From Rhodocyclales bacterium (GTDB lineage: Bacteria > Pseudomonadota > Gammaproteobacteria > Burkholderiales > Rhodocyclaceae): 57,169 nucleotides of DNA. The notes under the pieces were generated by a model. The model saw nothing but the letters and a program-made list of their open reading frames with translations. It was not told where the DNA came from and searched no databases. Below are positions 25,398-33,497 of the stretch, one piece after another. A program made the position numbers and the translations under genes. Within the stretch, counting starts at the first letter, position 1; each line of letters starts with the position of its first letter. The stretch covers positions 1 through 57,169 of the forward strand of contig JAQGMG010000050.1 in the NCBI GenBank assembly GCA_028292485.1. Reading direction: 5' to 3'.

Positions 25398-26096
25398 TTA
25401 TTGCACGCCGCGCCCGGCTCTGACCGCAATGCAGTTATCCACCTCTCTGACGCCGGGGGTGTCCTCCACGATGTCCTCGATCGCGAAACGCGTGCGACGA
25501 TCGGGAACAGATCCCTCAAGGCGTACATTGCCGTCGGCGACGATGACGCTGACGTCGTTTACGAGAAGCTCACGATTGTCGATCAGGCGTTCGCAGATCG
25601 CTTCGTACAGACGCGCGTCGGGCCGCACATAGCCTTTGGGCAGGCTCTGCCGGGGATCGACCGGCGTGCCGAGGTGGGCGTCGAAATTGCCACTCGCCAG
25701 GCCGGTTCTGCCAGAAGAATCTGCGGAGATATTGTCGTCGCCCGCGGTGTCGCCGTTCACCGCTTCTGTGCCTGCATCGTCGCCGGTGTCATGTCGCACG
25801 TCAGCTGCGGGCTGTGTGCCTTGCTTGCGCTGGTATGTGTAGCTTTGCAACCAGCTGCCATAGCCGATGTGAGCACCCACCTGGTCGCCGGACAACACAG
25901 GTTCGTTGCCCGATCCGTCAGCCGGCTGCAACTCGCGCACTTGTGTTTTTCCTGGGTTGAGCTTGCGCGTCCGAACCCCGGGCGTTGCCTTGCTCAGACC
26001 ATCAGATCCGGCTGCACGCGTGCTCGTGTCAAAGCTCTTCGGACTCACGTCCTTGCGGGCTGTGTTGCCTGATAAATGTCGATCGCGATGTGCCAT
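25398..26096 (-). CDS. BON-domain protein with long disordered N-terminus
   Basis: 232 residues from ATG 26096 (AAGGAG eight bases upstream); the frame open to 26399 crosses promoter DNA. Residues 1-150 are hydrophilic and low complexity (HRDRHLSGNTARKDVSPKSF; Asp/Gly/Thr-rich around 110-140). The C-terminal BON domain runs from about 160 (RPDARLYEAICERLIDN, VNDVSVIVADGNVRLEGSVP, GVREVDNCIAVRAG). No signal peptide, so cytoplasmic, unlike the gene downstream. A near-perfect sigma-54 element is 61 bases upstream. Confidence 0.85.
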   Translation of the reverse strand: MAHRDRHLSGNTARKDVSPKSFDTSTRAAGSDGLSKATPGVRTRKLNPGKTQVRELQPADGSGNEPVLSGDQVGAHIGYGSWLQSYTYQRKQGTQPAADVRHDTGDDAGTEAVNGDTAGDDNISADSSGRTGLASGNFDAHLGTPVDPRQSLPKGYVRPDARLYEAICERLIDNRELLVNDVSVIVADGNVRLEGSVPDRRTRFAIEDIVEDTPGVREVDNCIAVRAGRGVQ

Positions 26097-26156
26097 GTTC
26101 CTGCTCCTTTGCTGCTGTGCTTCGGGCGGCTGAAAGCCTCCACTACAGGCCCGGTT

Positions 26157-26171
26157 GCAATTGCCGTGCCG
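26157..26171 (-). promoter_or_regulatory. Sigma-54 promoter candidate for the BON gene (26096)
   Basis: Reads CGGCACG-GCAA-TTGCA on the minus strand; every consensus base after the first is present. Start near 26145, 49 bases before the ATG. Best match in the window. Confidence 0.75.
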
Positions 26172-26366
26172 CACGAGATCGCAGCGCCCGGAGAAGTGAG
26201 CGATGGCGGAGAACGGTGCCACGTCGGTGCCACTTTCTCCGTCAACAAGAACGCATGAAGAGCTCTCAGCAAGTTGTGCTCCGGCACAACGTAAAAAATA
26301 CACCGGCTTGTAGTAATGCAGCCCGGCCCGGCCCTGAAACCCACGCCAATAAAGGCTTTTACGGCA

Positions 26367-26381
26367 TGGCATGGACGTTGC
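26367..26381 (+). promoter_or_regulatory. Sigma-54 promoter candidate for the rpoN paralogue
   Basis: Reads TGGCATG-GACG-TTGCA, one change from consensus. Start near 26393, 65 bases before the rpoN ATG: predicted positive autoregulation. It also confirms that the longer open frame from 26371 is not coding. Confidence 0.7.
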
Positions 26382-26457
26382 ATTGAGGGACTCGCACACA
26401 AAAATTCATGGCAGATGCAGCGCCTGTCGAAAACGTCTCGCGGAGTACATTCAAGTG

Positions 26458-28002
26458 ATGAATACAGTCTTTGATCAGAGAGCAAAACAGACATTGAGTC
26501 TGACGCCTCGTCTGCAACAGTCGGTGAAGCTCCTGCAACTCTCATCGCAAGAGTTTGTTCAGGAAATCCATCATGCCCTGGCCAATAATCCCTTCCTCGA
26601 AGAAGACGAGGCGCTGGTCAGTGAAACCGGTGAAGCCGAAGTGCCGGAAGTCGACGGCCTGATACTCGGCGCCACCACGCCGGGTGAATCATCGATGCTG
26701 GAGAGCCAGTCGAACGAAGTCGCCGACGAGCCCTTTGAATCGAGCTACGATTCAGATGAACAGGCTGTCTCTCAGGACTACGAGAGCGACAGTATCGAGC
26801 CGTCATACTCTGCTTCGTCACGTGGCGGCGAAGAGGGTGACAACGACTTCAGTGACTGGGTCAGTCATACGCCAACCTTGCGCCAGCACTTGCATGGCGA
26901 GTTGAGCGCCTATCGCCTGGAACAACGTGATCGCGTGCTCGCCGAGATGATCATCGACTCTCTCGACGAAGACGGTTACCTGCGCGAAAGCCTTGAAGAT
27001 CTTGCGGCAAGCATCAACAACACAGCTGCTGACGTTGCCGAAGAGGATGACGGCGATAAGGATGCCATCGAGGCCTCCAGCGTCGATGCCGGCGAGCTCC
27101 ACACTGCGCTACGCCTCGTTCAGAACCTCGAACCGATCGGCGTCGGGGCGCGAAATCTGCGCGAGTGCCTGCAATTGCAGCTCGAAGCGCTTGATGAAGA
27201 CGATGTACCGCATGAGCTTGCACTACGCATCGTGCAGAATCACCTGGACATCCTGGCTCGCCGCGACGGCCCCGAGTTGCGCAAACTGCTTGGCTGCTCT
27301 GCAGAAGACCTGCAGGCTGCCCACGCGATCATTCGCGAACTCAACCCTCGTCCCGGTGCCCGCTACAACTCGCGCACCGCCGACTACATCGTTCCGGACG
27401 TAATCGTGCGCAAGGTGAAGGGTCGCTGGACTGCAGCAACCAATCCCGCCGTCATGCCACGCGCGCGCCTCAATCAGGTCTATGCCGACATGTTCCATCG
27501 CAATCGTTGCAGCGACCGCACTCCGCTCGCGCAGGAACTGCAGGAAGCGCGCTGGCTGCTGCGCAACGCAGAGCAACGCTACAGCACCATCCAGCGTGTC
27601 GCCGAAGCCATCGTCGTGCGCCAGAAAACCTTCTTCGACTATGGCGAGGTCGCGTTGAAACCGCTGATCCTGCGTGAAGTGGCCGAGGAACTCGGCATTC
27701 ACGAATCGACGGTGTCACGCGCCACGGGCAACAAGTACATGGCTACGCCACGCGGCATCTTCGAATTCAAGCATTTCTTCTCGCGCCAGCTCGATACCGA
27801 AACAGGCGGTACCTGCTCGGCCGCCGCCGTGCGTGCCTTGCTCAAGGGAATGATCTCCGCCGAATCGCAGGATGCGCCGCTGTCCGACGTTTCATTGACA
27901 CGCATGCTCGCCGATCAGGGTGTCGTCGTAGCCCGCCGGACCGTGTCCAAATATCGCGGCATGATGAAAGTGCCACCCGCAGAGCTGCGCCGGCAGGTCT
28001 GA
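26458..28002 (+). CDS. rpoN: RNA polymerase sigma-54 factor, paralogue
   Basis: 514 residues. Region I: TLSLTPRLQQSVKLLQLSSQ, activator-responsive. Acidic region II (about 45-130, rich in Asp/Glu/Ser). Core-binding region with LEPIGVGARNLRECLQLQLE. C-terminal HTH (LREVAEELGIHESTVSRATG) and the RpoN box ARRTVSKYR near the end, which reads the -24 element. The housekeeping rpoN normally sits beside lptB, hpf and ptsN; none of these is here, so this looks like a second, dedicated copy. A sigma-54 promoter directly in front and two activator genes within 10 kb suggest a local regulon. Confidence 0.93.
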   Translation: MNTVFDQRAKQTLSLTPRLQQSVKLLQLSSQEFVQEIHHALANNPFLEEDEALVSETGEAEVPEVDGLILGATTPGESSMLESQSNEVADEPFESSYDSDEQAVSQDYESDSIEPSYSASSRGGEEGDNDFSDWVSHTPTLRQHLHGELSAYRLEQRDRVLAEMIIDSLDEDGYLRESLEDLAASINNTAADVAEEDDGDKDAIEASSVDAGELHTALRLVQNLEPIGVGARNLRECLQLQLEALDEDDVPHELALRIVQNHLDILARRDGPELRKLLGCSAEDLQAAHAIIRELNPRPGARYNSRTADYIVPDVIVRKVKGRWTAATNPAVMPRARLNQVYADMFHRNRCSDRTPLAQELQEARWLLRNAEQRYSTIQRVAEAIVVRQKTFFDYGEVALKPLILREVAEELGIHESTVSRATGNKYMATPRGIFEFKHFFSRQLDTETGGTCSAAAVRALLKGMISAESQDAPLSDVSLTRMLADQGVVVARRTVSKYRGMMKVPPAELRRQV

Positions 28003-28173
28003 GCCAGCGCACCCTTGTTTCACAAACTGCCCGCAATAATTCCGCGCCAGAATCCTCTCGTGCATATGCCACAGGAGGAGCGCGGCATGAACCGGCATTG
28101 ATGTGAACATGACAGATAGATGCACGGACATGCAGGTTGCACCGGCATCGAACCCCCAAGAAGAGGACGTGCC

Positions 28174-29484
28174 ATGGACAGCAATGTCGCCACAGTCTCC
28201 GAAGAAATCCCGGATTCAATTGCGGACGTAACGGCTGATACGAATGCGCCGCTGAGTCCGGCACAGACTGGCGCATCATTGGCCTCACAGCTTCTTCTGC
28301 CGCGATTGCTGCCCGCACAGGCTCCGGCTTCCCCGTCGCGCGCTTTTGCCAGTTCGCCGTCGCGTCTGCCCCATGTCGTGGATGTCACCATGTTCTGGGC
28401 CAATGAAAGCGGCGGCGTAAAGCGCTACCTGCTTTCCAAGCAGGCCTACTTCGAGCGCACCGCGCGCTGGAAGCACAGCATCGTCATTCCGGGCGCGCTT
28501 GGCGTAGAGCCGCCCGGCATTCCCGGCATCCCGATCCCTTTTTCAAGCGGCTATCGCATACCGCTGACGGCGCGCTCGTCGCGCAAAGTCATGCTGCAGA
28601 TGGCGCCCGACATCATCGAATCCGGCGACCCGTACCAGCTTGCCTGGGCTGCACTCGATAGCGGCGAACGCATGAATGTCCCGGTGGTGGCCTTCTATCA
28701 CTCCGATCTGCCGGAGCTCGCTGCGCGCGTGTTCGGCGCGAATGCACGACGGCCCGCGATGGCCTATGCACGCAAACTCTACCCGCGCTTCGACGCGGTA
28801 TTCGCACCCAGCGTCAACACGCTCGAGCGGCTTGGCGAGCTGGGCGTGCGCAATGCCCTGCTACAACCATTGGGCGTTGATACGACGGTCTTTCATCCCT
28901 CCTGCAAGGATGAAAGCTGGCGCAGTGAAATGGGAATCGACGCCGACGTTACGGTGCTGCTGTATGTCGGCCGTTTCGCCCCTGAAAAGAATCTCGACGT
29001 GCTTGTCGAAGCCGTCCGCCAGCTGGGTGATCGCTATGCACTCGTAGCCATGGGTGCTGGTCCGATGGTGCCGAGCGGCCCTGGCGTTCTCGCAGTGCCG
29101 TATGAAGCTGACACGCATCGCCTGGCACGTGCCATGGCCAGTGCCGACATGCTGGTTCACGCCGGCAACCAGGAGACCTTCGGTCTCGTCGCTTTGGAAG
29201 CAATGGCCTGTGGTATTCCCGTCGTAGCCTGTGCCGAAGGCGGGCTCGGCGAACTGGTGGATGCATCGGTCGGGTACTCCATACGCACCTGTGCCGCCGC
29301 GCAATTTGCCGAAGCCATTCGCGGCATCGCCGACCGGGACCTGCCAGCCTTGCGCCAGGCTGCGCGGCAACGCGCGAAAGGATATGACTGGCGCGTTGTG
29401 CTGCCCGGGCTCGAGGCCCACTATCGCCGCATCATCGGTGTGTCGCAAAGCCGCCAGGGAACAGGCCAGTCGCGTGCAGCCTGA
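28174..29484 (+). CDS. GT4-type glycosyltransferase
   Basis: 436 residues from ATG 28174 (AGAGGA upstream); a longer frame from 28120 is less likely. A Ser/Ala/Pro-rich leader of about 60 residues precedes a GT-B fold: VTMFWANESGGVKRYLLSKQ near the N-terminus, donor-binding VLLYVGRFAPEKNLDVLVEA, and the GT4 motif GNQETFGLVALEAMACGIPV with its Glu residues. It probably transfers a hexose from a nucleotide sugar to a lipid or polysaccharide acceptor at the inner membrane. The stop overlaps the DUF2334 gene, and with the PAP2 and second GT4 genes it suggests a glycolipid or envelope-sugar pathway. Confidence 0.85.
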   Translation: MDSNVATVSEEIPDSIADVTADTNAPLSPAQTGASLASQLLLPRLLPAQAPASPSRAFASSPSRLPHVVDVTMFWANESGGVKRYLLSKQAYFERTARWKHSIVIPGALGVEPPGIPGIPIPFSSGYRIPLTARSSRKVMLQMAPDIIESGDPYQLAWAALDSGERMNVPVVAFYHSDLPELAARVFGANARRPAMAYARKLYPRFDAVFAPSVNTLERLGELGVRNALLQPLGVDTTVFHPSCKDESWRSEMGIDADVTVLLYVGRFAPEKNLDVLVEAVRQLGDRYALVAMGAGPMVPSGPGVLAVPYEADTHRLARAMASADMLVHAGNQETFGLVALEAMACGIPVVACAEGGLGELVDASVGYSIRTCAAAQFAEAIRGIADRDLPALRQAARQRAKGYDWRVVLPGLEAHYRRIIGVSQSRQGTGQSRAA

Positions 29485-30304
29485 GTCACTCTTACCCAAG
29501 ATCTCGCCCGGCACTGCTGCAGGCGCTTGTATCAGGCGTGCCGGAGAATTGTCTGCGCCCGTGCGCCAGGTCTGCGTCGTCATGCACGATGTGGCGCCCG
29601 AAACCTGGGACCGCTGCCAGCACCTGCTCAATGCACTCGACGAGGTGGCTCGCGTACCGACCACCATGCTGGTCGTACCCGAATATCATGGCGGTCGCGC
29701 AGTGCAGGACGACCCGGCATTCATCGCAGCAATGAACGCCCGTCTGGCACGCGGCGACGAGCTGGCCCTGCACGGGTATTCGCATCTCGACGACCAGGCC
29801 TTGCATGGCATCGAGGACTACGTCATGCGGCGCCTTTATACCGCCAACGAAGGCGAATACTCCGCGCTCCCCGCCTCCATCGCGCGCACGCGTCTGCGTC
29901 GTGGTGTGGAATGTTTTGCGGCCCAGCAATGGCCACTTTTCGGTTTCGTCGCACCGGCCTGGTTGATGAGTGTCGGCACATGGGAAGCGCTTGCCGATTT
30001 CCAGTTCTCCTACGTCACCACACTCAGGCACATGGTGCTGCTACCCGAGACTCGCAAGATACGCGCGCCGAGTCTCACCTACAGCACCCGCAGCGCATGG
30101 CGGCGGCATACATCGCATTTGTGGAATCGTCACATGCTGCGCCTGCAGCGCGAGCGCGAGACCATACGGCTCGGCCTGCATCCTGCCGATGCAGAGCACC
30201 CGGATGTCGTCAAAAGATGGCAGGAAATACTGGAGTCATGCCTCGAGGACCGGGTTCCGGTTACCAAGGCTGCGCTTGCAGAGCATTTGCGCACAACGGC
30301 GTAA
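29474..30304 (+). CDS. DUF2334 polysaccharide-deacetylase-like protein
   Basis: 276 residues from GTG 29474, overlapping the glycosyltransferase stop by 11 bases. The fold is that of the carbohydrate esterase 4 barrel: VVMHDVAPETWDR supplies the first metal Asp (HDVAPE), LALHGYSHLDD the His pair, and GFVAPAWLMS the downstream motif. Such proteins remove acetyl groups from amino sugars or act on related glycans; DUF2334 members are mostly uncharacterised. No signal peptide was seen, so probably cytoplasmic. Its TAA stop lies inside the start of repeat R2b. Confidence 0.8.
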   Translation: MQPESLLPKISPGTAAGACIRRAGELSAPVRQVCVVMHDVAPETWDRCQHLLNALDEVARVPTTMLVVPEYHGGRAVQDDPAFIAAMNARLARGDELALHGYSHLDDQALHGIEDYVMRRLYTANEGEYSALPASIARTRLRRGVECFAAQQWPLFGFVAPAWLMSVGTWEALADFQFSYVTTLRHMVLLPETRKIRAPSLTYSTRSAWRRHTSHLWNRHMLRLQRERETIRLGLHPADAEHPDVVKRWQEILESCLEDRVPVTKAALAEHLRTTA

Positions 30305-30416
30305 GTTGGGGTGAGCCGGGTTTGGCAAATGAGGATGCCCAACGCCTCACGTGATCGAGCTTTGTCCTGACTTTGGCGACCGATGTTGGGCATCGCTGCG
30401 CTCACCCCAACCTACA
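30301..30416. repeat. Dispersed palindromic repeat family R2, copy b
   Basis: Outer arms GTAAGTTGGGGTGAGC/GCTCACCCCAACCTAC with inner GATGCCCAACG and GATGTTGGGCATCG, as in copy a. It supplies the stop codon of the DUF2334 gene (TAA at 30302) and of the convergent PAP2 gene (TAG, 30412-30414). Confidence 0.85.
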
Positions 30417-30951
30417 ACACCACCACCGACACCAGCCCGATCAACGCTCCCAGCAATGCACCGCCAAGCACATCACTGGGATAGTGCAAACCCAGCACGA
30501 TGCGCGAGAGCGCGACGATCAGGGTGAAGGGTACGAGCGCCAGCGACCACATCGGGAAGTAATACACCAGCACCAGCGAGAAACCCACGGAGTGCAGCGT
30601 ATGGCCGGAGGGAAAGCTGAAGCGATCCAGCACGTGGCCACACAGCTTGATGTCGGGGCAGGTTTCGTAGGGCCTGGCGCGCCCGCACACGCGCTTGAGC
30701 ACGAGGTAGATGAGCAGCGAGGTAATGCCTGCGCAGACCATGTGCACGGCGCACATCGACCCGGCCCTGCCGGCGGCAAAGGGCAGCGCAAGGATCAGCG
30801 CGTACCACAGGATGCCATCGGCAAGCCGGCTCGTAACACGGCATACGGTGACCAGCGCGCTGCTCGTAGCGCGCTGATTCAGCGCACAGGCCCAGCGCTT
30901 GTCCGCTTCGAGCCAGTGGGTGCGCTCAGACCAGGCACGCGCGGATGTCAT
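30412..30951 (-). CDS. PAP2-family lipid phosphatase
   Basis: 179 residues from ATG 30951, chosen because AGGGG lies eight bases upstream; it overlaps the next gene's end by 26 bases. Membrane protein with the three PAP2 motifs: KRVCGRARP, PSGH and SRIVLGLHYPSD, whose two His and one Arg form the phosphatase site. It removes phosphate from lipids such as phosphatidate or undecaprenyl pyrophosphate, with the active site on the periplasmic side. Operon with the GT4 gene: likely recycling or lipid precursor supply for the glycan made by the two glycosyltransferases. Confidence 0.88.
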   Translation of the reverse strand: MTSARAWSERTHWLEADKRWACALNQRATSSALVTVCRVTSRLADGILWYALILALPFAAGRAGSMCAVHMVCAGITSLLIYLVLKRVCGRARPYETCPDIKLCGHVLDRFSFPSGHTLHSVGFSLVLVYYFPMWSLALVPFTLIVALSRIVLGLHYPSDVLGGALLGALIGLVSVVVL

Positions 30952-32071
30952 TAGATGACCCCTGTGTGCAATTGGCATGCAATGCCAGCTCGAAATCGGC
31001 CAGGATGTGGCTCCAGCTGGCCGAACGTGCCGTCTGCCGCGCAGCTTCACCCAGACGCTCGCGCAGCGGCTCATCACAAGCCAGCGAGACGGCAGCGCGC
31101 ACAAAGGCAAACTGGTCGCCGGGCGCAACCGTCATGCCATTTACTTCGTCCTGGATGTGCACCCCGGCGGCGGCCGTGTCATAGGCTACGACCGGCAAAC
31201 CACTGGCCATCGCTTCCAGCGTCACGTTGCCGAAGGTCTCGGTCAGGCTCGGGAACAGGAACATGTCGGCGGACGCGTAATATGCAGCCAGGATGGAGCC
31301 ACGCTGATAGCCGGCAAAGATGGCGTAGGGGCAGCGTGCTTCGAGTTCCTCGCGCATCGGACCATCGCCAACGAACACCAGTTGCGCCGTCGGCTCGGCA
31401 ATCTGGATGGCCTCGAATGCTTCCACTACCGTCATCAGGTTTTTTTCGGCCGCGAGTCGCCCGACATACAGCGCTACCGGTCCGATCGCCTTCCAGCTAC
31501 GGCGCAGGCTCTCCGAGCGATAGAACGGAGAATATGCAGCGCCATCGACGCCACGCCCGCTGACCACCAGATTGCGGAAGCCCTGACTTGAAAGTTCTGT
31601 AGCAATTTCTTCGGTCGGGACGAAAGTACACGCCGTACGGTTGTGAAAGCCGCGCAGATAGGCGCGCACCAACGGGACCACAGCCTTCACGCCATAGATG
31701 CCGCCATACTCGTCGAAGCGCGTGCGAAAGTCGGACGTAACCGGGATATCCAGTGCGCGCGCAGCGCTGCATGCGCTCCAGCCAAGCGGCCCCTCGGTCG
31801 CGATGTGCACGACGTCCGGCCGGCTTTGACGCCAGCGCTTTAGAAGGCGCTGCCGTGCTGGCAAGCCGAATTTCAATTCGCGATACATGGGAAGTGGCAC
31901 ACCGGGTACGGTGACCGTCTCTGCGTCACCGGCGTCGCCGGCATATTGGCGCGGACGTACCAGTTCAACGCCATGCCCGCGCGTGCGCAGGTGATTCACG
32001 ACACGCGCAGCCGTCAAGGCAACGCCATTCAATTCGGGGGGCCAGGTCTCAGTGATATAGGCGATTTTCAT
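30926..32071 (-). CDS. GT4 glycosyltransferase (MgtA/mannosyltransferase-like)
   Basis: 381 residues from ATG 32071; the upstream extension to 32143 is ignored. N-terminal acceptor motif YITETWPPELNGVALTAARV, central EGPLGWSACSAARALDIPV with RTRFDEYGGIYG, donor domain VALYVGRLAAEKNLMTVVEA and LFPSLTETFGNVTLEAMASG. This is the pattern of GDP-mannose or UDP-sugar dependent alpha-glycosyltransferases that glycosylate diacylglycerol or related lipids. A PAP2 gene follows with overlapping reading frames. Together with the convergent GT4/DUF2334 pair it suggests glycolipid synthesis, which is consistent with stress membrane remodelling but is inferred. Confidence 0.85.
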   Translation of the reverse strand: MKIAYITETWPPELNGVALTAARVVNHLRTRGHGVELVRPRQYAGDAGDAETVTVPGVPLPMYRELKFGLPARQRLLKRWRQSRPDVVHIATEGPLGWSACSAARALDIPVTSDFRTRFDEYGGIYGVKAVVPLVRAYLRGFHNRTACTFVPTEEIATELSSQGFRNLVVSGRGVDGAAYSPFYRSESLRRSWKAIGPVALYVGRLAAEKNLMTVVEAFEAIQIAEPTAQLVFVGDGPMREELEARCPYAIFAGYQRGSILAAYYASADMFLFPSLTETFGNVTLEAMASGLPVVAYDTAAAGVHIQDEVNGMTVAPGDQFAFVRAAVSLACDEPLRERLGEAARQTARSASWSHILADFELALHANCTQGSSNDIRACLV

Positions 32072-32284
32072 TTCCGGAGTTCCGCATGCGGGCTGATGAG
32101 TTGCCGTCGGGGACGTCGGACACAGCTTGCGACCGGCGTGCAAAGCCCCTGGCTGCTCCTGCAGCGCTTGCCTTGCCCGTGTTGATCGCTGTGCTCACCC
32201 AACGCTCCCTGGCTTCGCGCACACCACATCTCGCAGCATGCGCCGCCAGCGTTTACGCAAGAGACGCTCCCGACATGTCACCTT

Positions 32285-32299
32285 GGGAATGCCGGTTGC
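32285..32299 (+). promoter_or_regulatory. Sigma-54 promoter candidate for the DUF326 gene
   Basis: Reads GGGAATG-CCGG-TTGC, exact spacing, -12 element perfect. Start near 32311, 39 bases before the ATG. Confidence 0.55.
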
Positions 32300-32349
32300 T
32301 ATGCAAGAGATGCAAAACAACAATCGCCAGCCAGGCGTGGAGACTTGTC

Positions 32350-32727
32350 ATGTACATCGAGAACAATACTTCCAGCGAAAGAACGGCCGTCTGCATCGAT
32401 GCGTGCGAAAACTGCCACCGCATCTGTCTTGCAATGGCAATGAACTACTGCCTGGCCCGCAGCGGTCGCTACGCCCGCCAGGAACACATGCGCCTGCTGC
32501 TGCAATGCGCGCAGCTGTGCAGGCTGTCAGCCGACTATCAATTGACCGGCTCGCCCTTCAGCGACGAGCTCTGCGCTGTCTGTGCCGCCGTATGCGACGC
32601 ATGTGCAAACAGTTGCTCCATGCTCGACGGAATGGATGAATGCGTCCAGGCATGCGAAGACTGCGCCGACAGCTGCCGTCATGTCACTTTTGCCGTCAGC
32701 GAAGAGCGCGCGTGCTTGTTGCAGTAG
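32350..32727 (+). CDS. DUF326 Cys-rich four-helix copper-binding protein
   Basis: 125 residues from ATG 32350 (GGAG eight bases upstream). The family signature is Cys-x2-Cys pairs on helices: CIDACENCHRIC, CAQLC, CAVCAAVCDACANSC, CVQACEDCADSC. About 15 Cys residues in all. Homologues store Cu(I) through many Cys lining a four-helix bundle (Csp-type). There is no signal peptide, so the cytoplasmic form (Csp3-like) is more likely. It could also be a redox buffer. Alone in its transcription unit, with the sigma-54 element in front. Confidence 0.85.
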   Translation: MYIENNTSSERTAVCIDACENCHRICLAMAMNYCLARSGRYARQEHMRLLLQCAQLCRLSADYQLTGSPFSDELCAVCAAVCDACANSCSMLDGMDECVQACEDCADSCRHVTFAVSEERACLLQ

Positions 32728-32832
32728 GCAGGATTTACAAGGCGCAAGCGGATACTGCCAACAGCGTGCCAATCAGCGTGAATTGATTTACCGGCAATCC
32801 ACCAGACCCGACCGCTCGTTCCCCGGGGCGCC

Positions 32833-32847
32833 GGGCACACCGTTTGC
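32833..32847 (+). promoter_or_regulatory. Sigma-54 promoter candidate for the BON gene at 32923
   Basis: Reads GGGCACA-CCGT-TTGC; GGCAC and TTGC intact, exact spacing. Start near 32859, 64 bases before the ATG. Confidence 0.65.
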
Positions 32848-32922
32848 GACATAGCGGCATCAGTCAGTTGCGCTTCGCGGAACGCGGCCACTGACCATCA
32901 TGTTTCACGGAGAAAAAGAGTA

Positions 32923-33384
32923 ATGGATTACCGGATCAATCTTTCAGTAGCAAGCACATCATCGAGGCCCGCCATGGGCCGAATCTCCGGCGCCTGCGCC
33001 GATGAACTGGACAGGCGCTTCAGCTTTCAAAGCTACGGCGACGATACCGAGCTCGAAGCCGTTCGCCCCGGCGCGGACCGACGCGCAGTGCACGACAAAC
33101 GCCTGCTCGAAGAAGTCTATGAACTGATCGCCATGCAAGGCCACTTTGAAACAAGGGATTTGCGCCTGCTGACTCACAACGGCGTGGTGACGATCGCAGG
33201 AAGTGTCTCCGATCGCAACATGAAGGCACTCATCGGCAACTTCGTACGCGAATGCCCGGCGGTGAAAATCGTGATCAACCGTATGAAGGTCTGCGCCGCT
33301 CGAGACAATGCCGCGACACACTCTGTTGGCGACTGGCAAGAGCGCGCGCAGGAACAATGGCAACGCCAGGATATGGCGGCCTGA
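32923..33384 (+). CDS. BON-domain protein, cytoplasmic
   Basis: 153 residues, no signal peptide. Residues about 55-125 form one BON domain: HDKRLLEEVYELIAMQGHFE, then LRLLTHNGVVTIAGSVSDRN and PAVKIVINRMKVC. The first 50 residues are low complexity and polar; the tail is Gln-rich. It is the third of four BON proteins in the window, and the second without a signal. The ribosome binding site (GGAG 12 bases upstream) is rather distant. Confidence 0.82.
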   Translation: MDYRINLSVASTSSRPAMGRISGACADELDRRFSFQSYGDDTELEAVRPGADRRAVHDKRLLEEVYELIAMQGHFETRDLRLLTHNGVVTIAGSVSDRNMKALIGNFVRECPAVKIVINRMKVCAARDNAATHSVGDWQERAQEQWQRQDMAA

Positions 33385-33497
33385 TTGGCTACCCGTCTTG
33401 ATCCGGAAAATTCCACCCGAAAAAATGCACCGCTCCGTGAACGCGTCTGCGTCGGCATGGGGTGCATTGCTGTCATGAACGCCATGGAGCACGACTC

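Larger units (their letters stand above)
26097..26457. other. 361-base divergent promoter region of the BON and rpoN genes
   Basis: Carries two outward-facing sigma-54 elements (26157-26171 minus, 26367-26381 plus) and no gene. The 200 bases between them could hold shared activator binding sites; no clear repeated site was identified by eye. Confidence 0.6.

Noticed and set aside
25293-26072. 259-codon plus-strand frame over the BON gene
   Set aside because: Antisense to a BON domain with clear motifs and a good start.
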